Below, one piece after another: positions 1 to 8,653 of a stretch of 21,288 nt of DNA. Position 1 is the stretch's first letter. Each line of letters starts with the position of its first letter. A program made the translations under genes and the position numbers. Below the pieces are notes generated by a model. The model saw nothing but the letters and a program-made list of their open reading frames with translations. It was not told the origin of the DNA and searched no databases. The stretch covers positions 1-21,288 of the forward strand of contig CAXNAA020000443.1 of NCBI GenBank assembly GCA_964200075.2, read 5' to 3'. The stretch is from Sphacelaria rigidula (Eukaryota; Phaeophyceae; Sphacelariales).

Positions 1-1333
1 GACACGGAGCACCGTTCCTACTCCCAATAGAGACACCTCCAACATTCCGGCGCTCATTACGTTTCTTCCATAGACAGCGGATTCTCAACAATGGGGTTGA
101 CCAAAACATTAGGTTCAACTCAGAAGCAGTGCTTTCCCTAATCTAAAGCCATGACAAAGGACTTTCATATGGGCGAACTCACCCTCCTGACCTCGCTTAA
201 ACTACTTCGGAGGGTTTCAAGCCTTCCGTTCCCCCGAAGGGTATATGTGCGATAGCACGACTTTTCGGCCAAAAAGCGTCGCTTTTTTAACCCCGAAATC
301 GAGGCAAACATGTGCTTTCGTACATACCCTTTGGGGAACGGAAGGCTAGAAATCCCCCGAAATAGTTTCAGGGACGTCGGGAGGGATGAGGTCGTCCATA
401 TGAAAGCCATTTGTCATTACTTTAGGTCAGGGAGCGCGCTGCTTTCGAGTTGAACCTCATTTTTATGCTCAACCCCATTTTTGAGAATCCGCTGTTCATA
501 CATTACACAAAACCTTTCACACATCTCATCCTCGTCCTGTTTCACCGTCTGTGGCCACCATCTATCTCCTAGTAAAGCCATCGTTTTCTCCCTACTGTCT
601 CATGTATCAAACGCTTTTATGCCGCCTTCGTTCATGTCCCGCATTTCCCCCTCTAGCACGCCCCGTTCCTCCTTGTATAGTTCACATTCTCCCACTATAT
701 GACTTCTGCTCTATATTACTCTGCCACACGGGTAATTCTGTGCACCTACTTCTAATTGTTTTTCCTGGCAGGTCCAGGTCCCCCACCCGAAATCGCAGTT
801 CAAACGTTTTCGCCGCGTCCATCGGGCCATGCAGATATGCGTACATCTCTACCCCCTCTCTCAACCACCCGTATATCTCCGGGTGTTCTTCCTCGTTTAC
901 TTTGCGTCTGAGCGCCTCGTTTTCCCTCATTTTCATCATGTGTCTGACTTTTGTCTTGTACCCCGTGCCTTCTTTTATGGACAGTATTCCGTCTTGGTTT
1001 CCTTTTATCTCCTTCCACATTTTCTCGACTTCTCTATCCCATCTTACTCCACCCTGCCCTTTCGTAATTTCCTTCCATACTGCCTCATAAACCATAGCTG
1101 GCAATCTCTTTCTCTGCATGTTTTTTACGCTATATTGCCATCGCAGTTTTCTCATGTCCATGTTAGTTTCAAGTGAATGCGTTCCCAACGCTGCTGTCAA
1201 TGCTATATTACTTGTCGTTTCCGAGCATCCAAGTATCTTCTTAGCTGCTACCATCTGTACAGTTTCCAACTTCTCCGCCAACTTTACGTTCCCCTCCCAT
1301 GCTTCTCTTGCATATTCCAGTCTTCTATGTTAT
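1..1333 (-). pseudogene. 3' fragment of a LINE (non-LTR retrotransposon) ORF, decayed and interrupted
   Basis: Read on the minus strand, an open frame from about 1333 to 682 encodes the region that follows reverse transcriptase in many LINE ORF2 proteins. Its recognisable motifs include KLAEKLETVQMVAAKKILGC, LGTHSLETNMDMRKLRWQYS and RKRLPAMVYEAVWKEI. An in-frame stop (TAA, about 1332-1334) lies immediately upstream, so the RT core is absent, which fits the usual 5' truncation of LINEs. Near 697 the frame shifts; the next frame continues with VGECELYKEERGVLEGEMRD and GDRWWPQTVKQDEDEMCERF down to about 500, with one further stop. The H-x4-C spacing around VGEC resembles the terminal zinc-finger-like motif of LINE ORF2. 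The remainder continues at 1-72 (KKRNERRNVGG) beyond an inserted foldback element at 73-496. The family assignment rests on recalled domain style; the frameshift, stops and interruption are visible directly. It is not functional. Confidence 0.75.
73..496. mobile_element. Foldback (long-TIR MITE-like) element, copy 1, 424 bp, TSD CATA
   Basis: Two arms, 73-258 and 312-496, are inverted complements of each other at roughly 80-85% by eye, leaving a ~53-bp loop. The termini read GACAGCGGATTCTCAA on the left and, reverse-complemented, AACAGCGGATTCTCAA on the right. The 4-bp direct duplication CATA lies at 69-72 and 497-500, exactly outside the termini. A small inner palindrome (AAAAAGCGTCGCTTTTT) sits in the loop. 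A minus-strand open frame at 165-410 spans arm and loop, but it tracks the palindrome and has a same-shaped counterpart in copy 2, so I do not call it a gene. The element is too small to encode a transposase and would have to be non-autonomous. It is inserted in the LINE remnant. Superfamily is unknown. Confidence 0.85.
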
Positions 1334-1882
1334 ATGGGTGAGGAGAGGTGTGAGATTGAAGCTTGCCGTCACCAGTAATGGGTGTGTTTGAGCGTCTCAA
1401 TCACACACCACACACGCAATACACGACAACAACACCTACTTTACCTGCGCTTCTACTATTCGGGAATTTTTTCCCTTACTCATCAGGCCAAATCAGCTGA
1501 AACAAAAAAACGGTTGAACCCTTAGACAGCGACCACTCCGCAGGTGGACTGAGATGGAATATGCCATAATTGGGGTTCAGAACAGCTCTTTTCTCACTGA
1601 ATAAAACGTCTTTTTTCACCATCATGTGGATGTTGGGCATCTATATAGAAAACAGTTTTGAGAGAACCCCTGACCGTTTTTGACCGCGCAGTCAACAGCG
1701 TACAGCGCAGTCAACAGCGTACAGAGTATGTATGCGATATATATCCGTTAAATACAACGGCAAAAAACAGTCAGCGTGCCATCGTTCTCCACTGCTGTAC
1801 ACAATTTACTGGATGCCCCTGATGCCTATGCTTAATGTTCAACAACAACGCTACAGATAGTGTGAAGCTATGTTGGCAAAAA
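1334..1882. other. No gene seen; short tandem repeat only
   Basis: This stretch follows the truncated 5' end of the LINE remnant. No frame shows a recognisable protein. A CA-rich patch lies around 1402-1435, and a 19-bp tandem pair lies at 1687-1724. Confidence 0.5.
1687..1724. repeat. 19-bp tandem duplication
   Basis: Two perfect adjacent copies of CGCAGTCAACAGCGTACAG are seen, 1687-1705 and 1706-1724. No function is evident. Confidence 0.9.
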
Positions 1883-2842
1883 TTAAGGCGTCAGATATGG
1901 GGCACAGACCTCGAGCAGAGTACAAAACAAGCTATTTGTACCCATGTCATCAATGGTTAAAATACCATGTCCCACATGAGGAATGCCGGTGGACAGCGAC
2001 TTAGTCGACCTGCAGAACACCTGTAAGGGAACTATGTACTCATTTTGACAGCGCTCCTTAAATAATATGAAGGCGGTATTTTTGGAGATAAGGCGCCCCA
2101 ACACAGTACATCTGGTGTCTGATGACAGTGAAAGTTGACGTATGTGTGGACTGCAGCCGCAGGTAGGTGTCGACGCAGCATTTTCGGCGACCCGAGCCGT
2201 TCTGTGCGCTGCATGGCCTGAAAGGATGATCATGCACGATGCTTGAATATTCCGAAAACAACACTTTATAGAGATATTTATAGAGGTTCTTATGCCAGAT
2301 GCAGACGCCCTCGGGTTTAATACGCCGTCCCGAGCAAGCCGCGGCCGAATAACGCAGCCAAAGAGAATAGCGTCCCCTGTCAAGGACTACTGCGGACCTG
2401 CTCGAGCAGGGGGCAATGTCTCCTCCTTCATAGTGCCAGACTTAGCGTGCACCCTACCACGACAGCCCGAGAATGACAAGGGCAGTTGCTATAGTTTTTA
2501 CGTGGAGCTTTTCACCTTTCTCTGACAGGAACGTGGTCGCCCTTGTGCGGAGTTTTCACCTGGTTTCAGAATAGGACAAAGTGCGAGTTGCAATTTGAAC
2601 TCTTTTCACGAATAGATCGCGGGTATTCTAGCCCTGTCGAGGCGTGGTTCGCATGGTGCAGTAGTCAGTACTATAGACCTCGATCTTCTGCCACTAGGAA
2701 TATACCGTATCAACTTCGTTCGGTATTGTCGTGATACAGATTGCGCAATAAATGCTTATCCCTTTCGGAGTTGTGGGCATCCTTTCCCATCCGGCTGCTA
2801 AATGCGCGGTCACTAATCTGTAGCACGAGGTATCCGCGCTGA
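1883..2842. other. Unexplained stretch with weak open frames
   Basis: A 166-codon minus-strand frame (1883-2383) and plus-strand frames (2292-2525, 2543-2734) overlap without family motifs that I recognise. The plus frame at 2292 is rich in R, K, P and S, but nothing ties it to a family. The A/T-rich piece around 2725-2760, with AATAAATGCTTATC, could be a polyadenylation-like signal or part of a solo LTR; I found no second copy. I regard the frames as chance or decayed. Confidence 0.3.
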
Positions 2843-3000
2843 TGTGGAGACCTCTCTTCTAAGAACGTCTGCCACTCTAGTCTCAGCATGTAAAAGCTGC
2901 TGTGGAGACCTCTCTTCTAAGAACATCAGCCGTTCTAGCCTCAGCATGTAGAAGCTACTGTGGAGACTTCTCTCCTAAGAACGTCTGCCACTCTAGTCTC
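2843..3000. repeat. Minisatellite, 58-bp unit, about 2.7 copies
   Basis: Copies begin with TGTGGAGAC at 2843, 2901 and 2959, a constant 58-bp spacing. Each contains CTAAGAACrTC and a CTCTAG or TTCTAG core followed by TCAGCATGTA. Copies differ by a few substitutions and the third is cut short after CTCTAGTCTC. Confidence 0.9.
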
Positions 3001-3246
3001 GGATGATGAATTATAATTTCAGTATAATGTCTCCTGTAGCCAAATGATACCAAGCCGTAGGGTTCAGTATAAGTGCATGCATGATTGGAGCAGTGGCAGG
3101 GGACAGGGGATCCTGGATTGATAGCCCTTATCTGTGTGACCCCTTGCTGTCTGGCTTTTGATGTGGTCTGTAGAGGATCACTCCGTGATAATCACGAGTA
3201 AGAAAAATGGTCATGTCGAGCACGATGGCAGTGATACTGGAGGAGT

Positions 3247-3290
3247 CCCTCGTTGAAAGTCTTCTTGTCCAGATCGTCTGGCAGAGGCTA
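3247..3290 (+). repeat. 44-bp direct repeat, left copy
   Basis: Matches 5472-5515 at 42 of 44 positions; the shared core is CTTGTCCAGATCGTCTGGCA followed by GAGGCTA. The two copies lie on either side of the Ty3/gypsy remnant. They are far shorter than LTRs and may mark the edges of an insertion or an internal duplication. Confidence 0.85.
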
Positions 3291-3748
3291 CAACATCTAG
3301 ATATTATTCTTTTCGGCACTTTGTTGGAGGAGCTTGGCTGGGGAGAGGGGACGCAGCTGGAAGCCAGCTTGGCCTGCAGTCGAAGAAACCAACTTGAAGC
3401 CAACTTCACGCGCACAGCAGTGGGGGACGCTCCGTGAACTGGAGTACGCACAACTTAGGCGAGAGTCTCCTCGTGAAGTGGTGAACCCTAAACACGTCTC
3501 AAGCGGCGGCAGCGCAGGTTGTGTTAGGTGAGCCGCTCGAGCCGCCAAAGCATCGCGAAGAGTAGACTGAAGAAGCGTCAAAGCTTCTTATGCCGCCTAT
3601 CTCGACTATTTAGAGAGGTTGTATTTGGCAAATGCATGAGGAGTCATAAGGCATGCAAGAGTGAGCATAGGTCAACTCATCCCTACGTACATTCATCCGT
3701 GTTTTGACGGCATGTACAAGGACCGTCGGGTTATGACCCCCGATAGAT
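3291..3748. other. No recognisable gene upstream of the gypsy remnant
   Basis: Several overlapping short frames occur on both strands with no recognisable motif. It may be decayed 5' sequence of the retroelement (leader or start of gag), but I see no primer-binding site or LTR end here. Confidence 0.35.
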
Positions 3749-5480
3749 GTGCTAGGTGCTGTGAAGCAGCATGCCGGATACAACACAACCGGCGGCAAGC
3801 ATGACACTGCGCGGGCTGCAGCAGATCTACGTAGAATTCTAATTATGGCACCAAGCGGTGAAATATCCGCGAAGGATCGTGCGAGGATGGCCAGTTCATC
3901 GATGGAAAAGGTTTTCCCGGAAAATCTCACGGTGCAAGCCATGTACCGTGCGGAGGACAGGAGCTGGTTGCCAGGCCCGGCCGAGGCGGTTTCCACAGCT
4001 TTGGTGGACGGGATTTCGCCTCCGGAACTCAAGGCGTATGTTAGAAGTGTACTAACGTATGTTGACGGCTGGAAAAGAACCCGACGGTGGTGTTCAACAA
4101 AACATTTGATGCCACCGACCAGTCGAAGTTCTTTGAGGCGCATGGCCGGCGCGATTCTGCGGCAAGTGCAGGTAGTGCGCGCCGCAAACAGCAACAGCAG
4201 CGGAAACAACAGCCGTCTTTGCAAGCGTCGCCCACTCGTGCGTGTTACAACTGCGACGGCACCCGACATATGATCAAGGACTGCCCCAAGCCTCGCGCTT
4301 AAGGCGGTGCTCAAGGAAATGCGCGAGATCACGGCGCCGCGGTAGCAAGCAATCGGCGGCGGATGGTGGTTCCTCCACTGCTGTTTCTTCCACTACGTCA
4401 TCAGGTGGTGACTCTGCATCTTATATTCCGTCCGTGTCGGGGCGGACAGTGTACGTGGGAGATGCGAATACTTCGGTGTGGAGTGCTGGAGCGAAAAGTT
4501 CGCAACCCCTCGGCCAGGCAGAATCCGTGTCTCGTGCATCTCCTACTGCTGCGACGGCTGTAACAGCGTCATCTGCCTATTCAGCGACTTGGTCTGGTTG
4601 GACCGACAATTCTCAGTTATCGATATCAAGTGCTGGAGGGCAGCCCTGGTGTCAGGGGACTCTTGGTACCGACCAGGATTCTTCGGCAGGCGTGGTACCT
4701 GTCGATCGCAAGGCTGAATGCTTACGCTCAGATCTTTCCTTGCCTGGTTCCGTAGGTTCGTTCATGGCCCGCGTTATTCTGGATTCTGGTTCCGCGCTCA
4801 CGTCGATCTGTGCAGGGTTTCTAGAACAAATGTCTTCGCAGTTTGGCGGCGCTCAGCTTTCGATTCCGTCCGAAAACGGACCGCAAACGGCACAGACCGC
4901 CACGGGTGCTCCCGTGACGGTTAAACATGAAACGGTGCCGAGTACTGTTAGCGTGCGTACGCCGTGGGGGGGCGTGGAGTTGCAGCCCGCTACTTTTGCT
5001 GTCATGCCCGGTAGGGACCACGTGGTTCTATTTCGGGATGGCGACGATGAAGGAGCTCGGGATCGATTTGTACCCGCTGGCATTGGGTAAGTCACGCCCG
5101 CGTGCTGTGCCGGTGCAAACCGTCGTGGAAAATCCAAGCTATCTTGCTGCAAGGCGTGTGACCGTACCCATACGGTCATTCCAGAGCGCCAATGAGGAGG
5201 AGGCTCCTGCGGATGAAGTGGTGATGCGCTTGGTCGATCGGGGGGGCGACATGTTTATGGACCCAGCGGAGGAGAGAGGTGCAAGATAACGTGCACTTGA
5301 CGATAGCGTGCAGCAGCCGAGCACAAGGGCCTGATCGCCGATGGCGCACATTGTATGCGTGATATTTTGGCTCGTCGGGTGGATAATTTCATCGTGCGCT
5401 GCGTGGTGGTCCGCCAGCGCGCATAGAGCCCATGACGGTGCACCTCGAGCTACAGGCAAATGCTGTGAAGGCCCTCGTTT
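3749..5480 (+). pseudogene. Ty3/gypsy-type retrotransposon gag-protease remnant, multiply frameshifted
   Basis: Three retroelement landmarks occur in the expected order. First, a nucleocapsid CCHC knuckle, CYNCDGTRHMIKDC, at 4243-4284 (C-x2-C-x4-H-x4-C; the usual glycine before H is R), preceded by a Q-rich basic linker. Second, a retropepsin-like aspartic protease: DSGSA at 4782-4796 within ARVILDSGSALTSICAGFLE, then FGMATMKELGIDLY at 5032-5073, which corresponds to the ILG-type flap/C-terminal motif. Third, the linker that precedes reverse transcriptase, DILARRVDNF at 5361 and GGPPARIEPMTVHLE at 5405. These lie in different frames: a shift near 4065 inside gag, a stop (TAA, 4300-4302) just after the knuckle, a shift at about 5025-5032 in the protease and another at about 5390-5405. 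RT, RNase H and integrase are absent. Family knowledge: such elements encode gag-PR-RT-RH-IN. The upstream limit of gag is uncertain. Confidence 0.75.
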
Positions 5481-5515
5481 AAAGTCCTCTTGTCCAGATC
5501 GTCTGGCAGAGGCTA
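5472..5515 (+). repeat. 44-bp direct repeat, right copy
   Basis: Second copy of 3247-3290 (two mismatches). It begins exactly where the gypsy-like linker frame (ending NAVKA) loses recognisable sequence, so it may be the junction of the truncation. Confidence 0.85.
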
Positions 5516-5803
5516 TACTCCATAATATTGAAACAAAACAACACTCTTGGCGGCCGTGGTTGGTCAGGATTATCATTCCGCGCCTCTCGGGCCTCGTTTC
5601 CGGCTCAGAATCTTCCGTGGGAATCTTTCAAACACACGGTTGGCTTGGTGAGCTGTTCGGCTGCTCTTGCGGACATATACCCCCCTCCCTACGCCCTCTG
5701 AAAAACCCCGAATATCTCCAGACTGTCAGCCTGTGAAACTGTTCCGGGGTGTCGCTCGCTGTGTGATGCTAAGGATTAACCGTTAACCGATACGACGATC
5801 GTT
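5516..5803. other. No gene seen
   Basis: A plus-strand frame runs through here to 5736, but it has no recognisable motif. The stretch separates the gypsy remnant from the A1 repeat. Confidence 0.4.
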
Positions 5804-6027
5804 TGTACGTTCTGGGCAATTCTCAGCTACCGAGATCAACTGCCTATAAACCGCTTCTTCATTCCCGCCCACTACAGACATACATACATATGTTAACTGC
5901 ACACTACAAGTCATCGGCAGAGGGATGAGCAGAATTCATGACGGTAGCTCCTTTTGTCTTTCCACGACCCACCTGGGTTTAGTGCCTTGTGAAAATTACC
6001 ACTTGGTAGCATGTACACTCCTCCCCG
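5804..6027 (-). repeat. Direct repeat A1 (decayed copy of A2)
   Basis: Aligns collinearly and in the same orientation with 8755-8970, roughly 80% by eye. Shared blocks include ATCAACTGCCTATA, ACCGCTTCTTCAT, TGTTAACTG and AGCTCCTTTTGTCTTT. On the minus strand A1 encodes pieces matching A2 (KTKGATVMNSAHPSADDL against KTKGAAIVINSAYFSADAL) but with several stops, so the A1 version is broken. The function of the encoded peptide is unknown. Confidence 0.85.
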
Positions 6028-6392
6028 GTTTCTCCGGTCGAGACTGTGTCAGAGTAACTACTACGTTTTAGTATAGAATTATAACAAAAAAAAACACCGG
6101 AAACCTCGGGAACGCTGTGCTGAGTGCAAGGTGATGGGGACAAAAGTATCATCCAAAAGCACAAGTTGCGGGCGGCCCACCCGTCGACGCATCCTGTTGG
6201 AAGCTCTTTACCGTGACCCATATTTCTTGCTACATCAGATGTACACCACCTAATGCACACCCCGCACCTGAAAATAGATTGAATGATTTCGGTCTGCGTC
6301 AAACATACGCAGATTCTCAGCAACACGCCACAGTGTCGTGCATACGTCAGCCACGTCATTCCTGATCAGCCTCATTGATGACAAAAAGTATA

Positions 6393-6410
6393 TCCACCTA
6401 TATAGGTGGA
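6393..6410. repeat. 18-bp perfect palindrome
   Basis: TCCACCTATATAGGTGGA is its own reverse complement. It lies in the part of B1 that differs from B2. No regulatory role can be assigned. Confidence 0.8.
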
Positions 6411-6639
6411 TTCTTATTTCCACCATCACATTTTATCATGACCGATCCCGCGTTGTTTCTGTTAATTCGGAAGCCCATATATTTTTAATCTGGTGTCCGC
6501 TACCGATGTTTGCAAACAAAGGAGAGCCTTCACGTATACCGGAGTGCAGGCAGTAGTCAGTAGTCATATCCTCTGCATCTGCATTGTCATGTACGTACAT
6601 TTGCATGTAGCCTCGAACTCTACAGTGAAGACGGAATAG

Positions 6640-7125
6640 CCACTATGTTCGTGAGATTCAGAGGGTAGTTTCAGATTCAGAGGGTAGTTTCAGATTCAAA
6701 GTGAGACCCGAAACAATCGACTTTCCCGTCGATTTCGACATCGCCACAGTTCGAGGAATAATGCGCCCAGGTGGTAGAGCGGTGGCTTAAATGAAAGTTG
6801 TCACCTACACGATCAATTTGACACATCACTTGTTCGCAACGACGTAGTCAGTCCATTGCAACAACAGATCCCCTCTTCCAGGAAGAACCGATTAGTGCCT
6901 GACACAGTTTCGGTTCCGAAATGCCCCCCCAGGCGTAAAAATGCTTTGTGCGGTATCTCACCAACCAGACCGCCGAAAACCTCGAATGGGGTTCTGTACG
7001 GTAGCTGCATGTACAGCATGTGTGCTCAAGCAAAAAAAAAAGACAAAATGTTGCTTGTTAGGAACGCTAGAGCATCATCCACTCTGAATCTGAAACTACC
7101 CTCTGAATCTCACGAATAGTGTGTT
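6640..7125. mobile_element. Nested 486-bp TIR (MITE-like) element, TSD AATAG
   Basis: Left end CACTATGTTCGTGAGATTCA and right end (reverse complement) CACTATTCGTGAGATTCAGA begin ~45-bp terminal inverted repeats containing GAGGGTAGTTTCAGATTC. On the left this motif is tandemly doubled (6655-6695). AATAG flanks the element at 6635-6639 and 7126-7130. The paralogous B2 arm reads straight through (reverse complement GGAATAGTGCTGTACTG, plus-strand about 8085-8100), so it preserves the unoccupied site and confirms the insertion. There is no coding capacity, so it is non-autonomous. The CACTA-like terminus is suggestive, but CACTA transposons make 3-bp duplications, so the class is left open. Confidence 0.85.
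6763..6782 (+). other. tRNA A-box-like motif inside the nested TIR element
   Basis: GCGCCCAGGTGGTAGAGCGG resembles the D-arm/A-box of tRNA genes. The expected B-box (GGTTCGANTCC) is not found at the proper distance downstream, so this is not a tRNA gene. It may be a fragment of a tRNA-derived sequence, or chance. Confidence 0.3.
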
Positions 7126-7236
7126 AATAGTGCTGTACTGTATTGGCAAAGCACAGCTACCTACTGTGCTCGCGAGTACAGCTCGTGCTTGTAACCTTGC
7201 ACTAGTTGTCTCCTGCAGGGTACAGCCTGTACTCGG

Positions 7237-7968
7237 ATATGCTGTCACAGCGCAAAAAGTACCGGGGTTCGCGTCCAAGCCAGCTGAGTAATGCAAGAAC
7301 GGGAAAACCTCCGTATCCATCCTGGGTAAATCTGTCGCGTGCCTCCTTCTATTTGATGCGATGGCAACACAATCAAAAGCACAAGACATTTGTTTGATGG
7401 CATTTGTTGGGAGCGGTGTCTCTCATCCAAAAACCAACTCGAAAAATACATGTGAGCACGCCACGGTTGGCAGAAAAATGCACCTGAAATGTCTTGAACA
7501 TCTGGGTCAAAATGAACAACCCCCCTGTGTATGACTCTGAAGGTCTAAGAAAATGATCGCACAATTCAAGGAAAACAACGGTAAGCACGTACAAGACAAA
7601 ACGAAAACAATGAGTGTATACAGCAGCTACAAACACAAGGAGGACCGACGGAGTATCGAAGTCCAGCCAGCACGAGTCAATGTGGAGCACGAAGGAAAAC
7701 ACCCCATTCGATCGTTCATCATCCGGTGGTGTCATGGTTGAGATTTGTTTTTTCGAGATGATGGACACAATGCATCCTGCACGATGTAGACTTTACGGTA
7801 TAACGGTAGTACAATACAGTGTCAGGGTGTTACAGTAGGGCACATGAATATTCACAAGTAAAGGCCGTGGATTTTGCGAACAGGAACAGTACGACATTAC
7901 AAGTATAGGCTGTGCTTCACAAACACGGCACAGCTGTAGGCTGTACTTGTAACCTTGTACTACTGCGT
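7237..7968. other. Central loop of the B1/B2 inverted repeat
   Basis: Unpaired centre between the arms. Its right part (7880-7968) is rich in short repeated words such as GGCTGTACTTGTAACCTTGTA and TACAGGCTGTACCCTG. These recur in the arms (GCTTGTAACCTTGCAC, GGTACAGCCTGTACTC) and resemble subterminal motif arrays of DNA transposons. Confidence 0.5.
7361..7741 (+). pseudogene. Decayed frame in the centre of the inverted repeat, unknown protein
   Basis: In one frame, a 57-codon segment begins at ATG 7361 (MATQSKAQDICLMAFVGSGV and a C/H-rich stretch TCEHATVGRKMHLKCLEHLG). Two closely spaced TGA codons follow (7532 and 7538). The same frame then stays open from 7553 to 7741 (KHVQDKTKTMSVYSSYKHKE, HEGKHPIRSFIIRWCHG). 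The open frame on both sides of two stops suggests a former coding region, possibly of the element bounded by B1 and B2. The C/H pattern is loosely zinc-finger-like; I cannot assign a family. A minus-strand 131-codon frame overlaps (7373-7768) and is an equally unproven alternative. Confidence 0.3.
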
Positions 7969-8591
7969 GTCAGAGTACAGGCTGTACCCTGCAGCACAGA
8001 CAATACACTAGTAATACGGTAGTACCAGGTTACAAGCACGGGCTGTACTCGCGAGCACAGTGGGTAGCTGTGCTTTGCCAATACAGTACAGCACTATTCC
8101 GTCTTCACTGTAGGGTTCGAGGCTACATGTAGATGCACGTACATGACAATGGATGCAGATGCAGAGGATATGACTACTGACTGCTGCCTGCACTCTGGTG
8201 CACATGAAGGCTTCACTTTGTTTGTAAACATCGGTAACGGGCACCAGATTGAAAAAAGGCGGGCTCCGAAAAACAAAAATCGTCAATGGGAACCCATGAC
8301 GATTCTTGTTGTTGTGAATCGGCATCATTTTGACTTGAAAATGACTGAAAATGATGCCGATTCACATAAACAAAAATCGTCAATGGGGTTATGAGGAAGA
8401 CAACCGGTAGTTTCATCTAATCTATCTTCAAGTGCAGGGTGCGCATTTTACGATGTACATCATCTGATGTAGCAAGCAGTATGGGTCGCCGTAGAGAGCT
8501 TTCGTACCATCATGCGGCGACCGGCGGGCCGCTCGCCACTTGTGGCTTTGGATGATATTATTGTCCCCATCACTTTGCCACACAGCCCATT
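7969..8591 (-). repeat. Inverted repeat arm B2
   Basis: Inverted complement of B1. It lacks the 486-bp nested element, so it retains the pre-insertion sequence. It carries instead a ~100-bp hairpin near 8291-8390. The outer end lies 163 bp from repeat A2. On the minus strand it encodes KVMGTIISSKATSGERPAGR and, in another frame, GDPYCLLHQMMY, both paralleled in B1. Confidence 0.85.
8271..8390. repeat. Hairpin with three copies of one motif
   Basis: Arms 8291-8331 and 8348-8390 are inverted complements with only a few mismatches and a ~16-bp loop; the perfect inner stem is GTGAATCGGCATCATTTT. The word AAACAAAAATCGTCAATGGG occurs directly repeated at 8271-8290 and 8368-8387, with an inverted variant at about 8291-8310. 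It looks like a micro-MITE or a foldback scar. Confidence 0.85.
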
Positions 8592-8653
8592 GTGGTCGGG
8601 GTGGGCCGCGATTTCCTCCTTTGTTGCAAGTGGCATATTCTCTTCGAAGGCTA

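Larger units (their letters stand above)
6111..7236 (+). repeat. Inverted repeat arm B1, carrying a nested element
   Basis: Inverted complement of 7969-8591. Clear matching blocks are the outer part (GTGATGGGGACAA, ATCATCCAAA, GCGGCCC, TTGCTACATCAGATG), the middle (ACCGATGTTT, ACAAACAAAG, AGTAGTCATATCCTCTGCAT) and the inner part (TGTACTGTATTGGCAAAGCA, TGTGCTCGCGAGTACAGC, GGGTACAGCCTGTACTC). Excluding the nested insertion at 6640-7125, the arm is about 640 bp, comparable to B2. The segment around 6300-6440 differs from its counterpart, which has a hairpin there. On the plus strand one frame reads CAECKVMGTKVSSKSTSCGR followed by PTRRRILLEALYRDPYFLLH, partly echoed by B2 as KVMGTIISSKATSGERPAGR. 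That hints at an old coding segment, which I cannot name. Confidence 0.85.

Noticed and set aside
165-410. 81-codon minus frame in foldback copy 1, with similar frames in copy 2
   Set aside because: The frame crosses arm and loop and its resemblance between copies follows from DNA homology of the palindrome.
1883-2383. 166-codon minus-strand frame
   Set aside because: No family motif; overlapping frames exist on both strands; length alone is weak support in this composition.
2843-3000. CRISPR-like array
   Set aside because: The repeats are contiguous 58-bp tandem units without unique spacers, and the DNA is eukaryotic in character.
3610-4332. 240-codon minus-strand frame
   Set aside because: It lies opposite the gypsy gag frame, which has a recognisable zinc knuckle; this is a GC-rich shadow.
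3247-5515. Treating the 44-bp direct repeats as LTRs of the gypsy remnant
   Set aside because: They are too short, lack TG...CA ends and have no adjacent polypurine tract or target duplication.
6640-7125. Calling the nested element a CACTA (En/Spm) transposon from its CACTA terminus
   Set aside because: The flanking duplication appears to be 5 bp (AATAG), with extra terminal bases, not 3 bp; there is no transposase.
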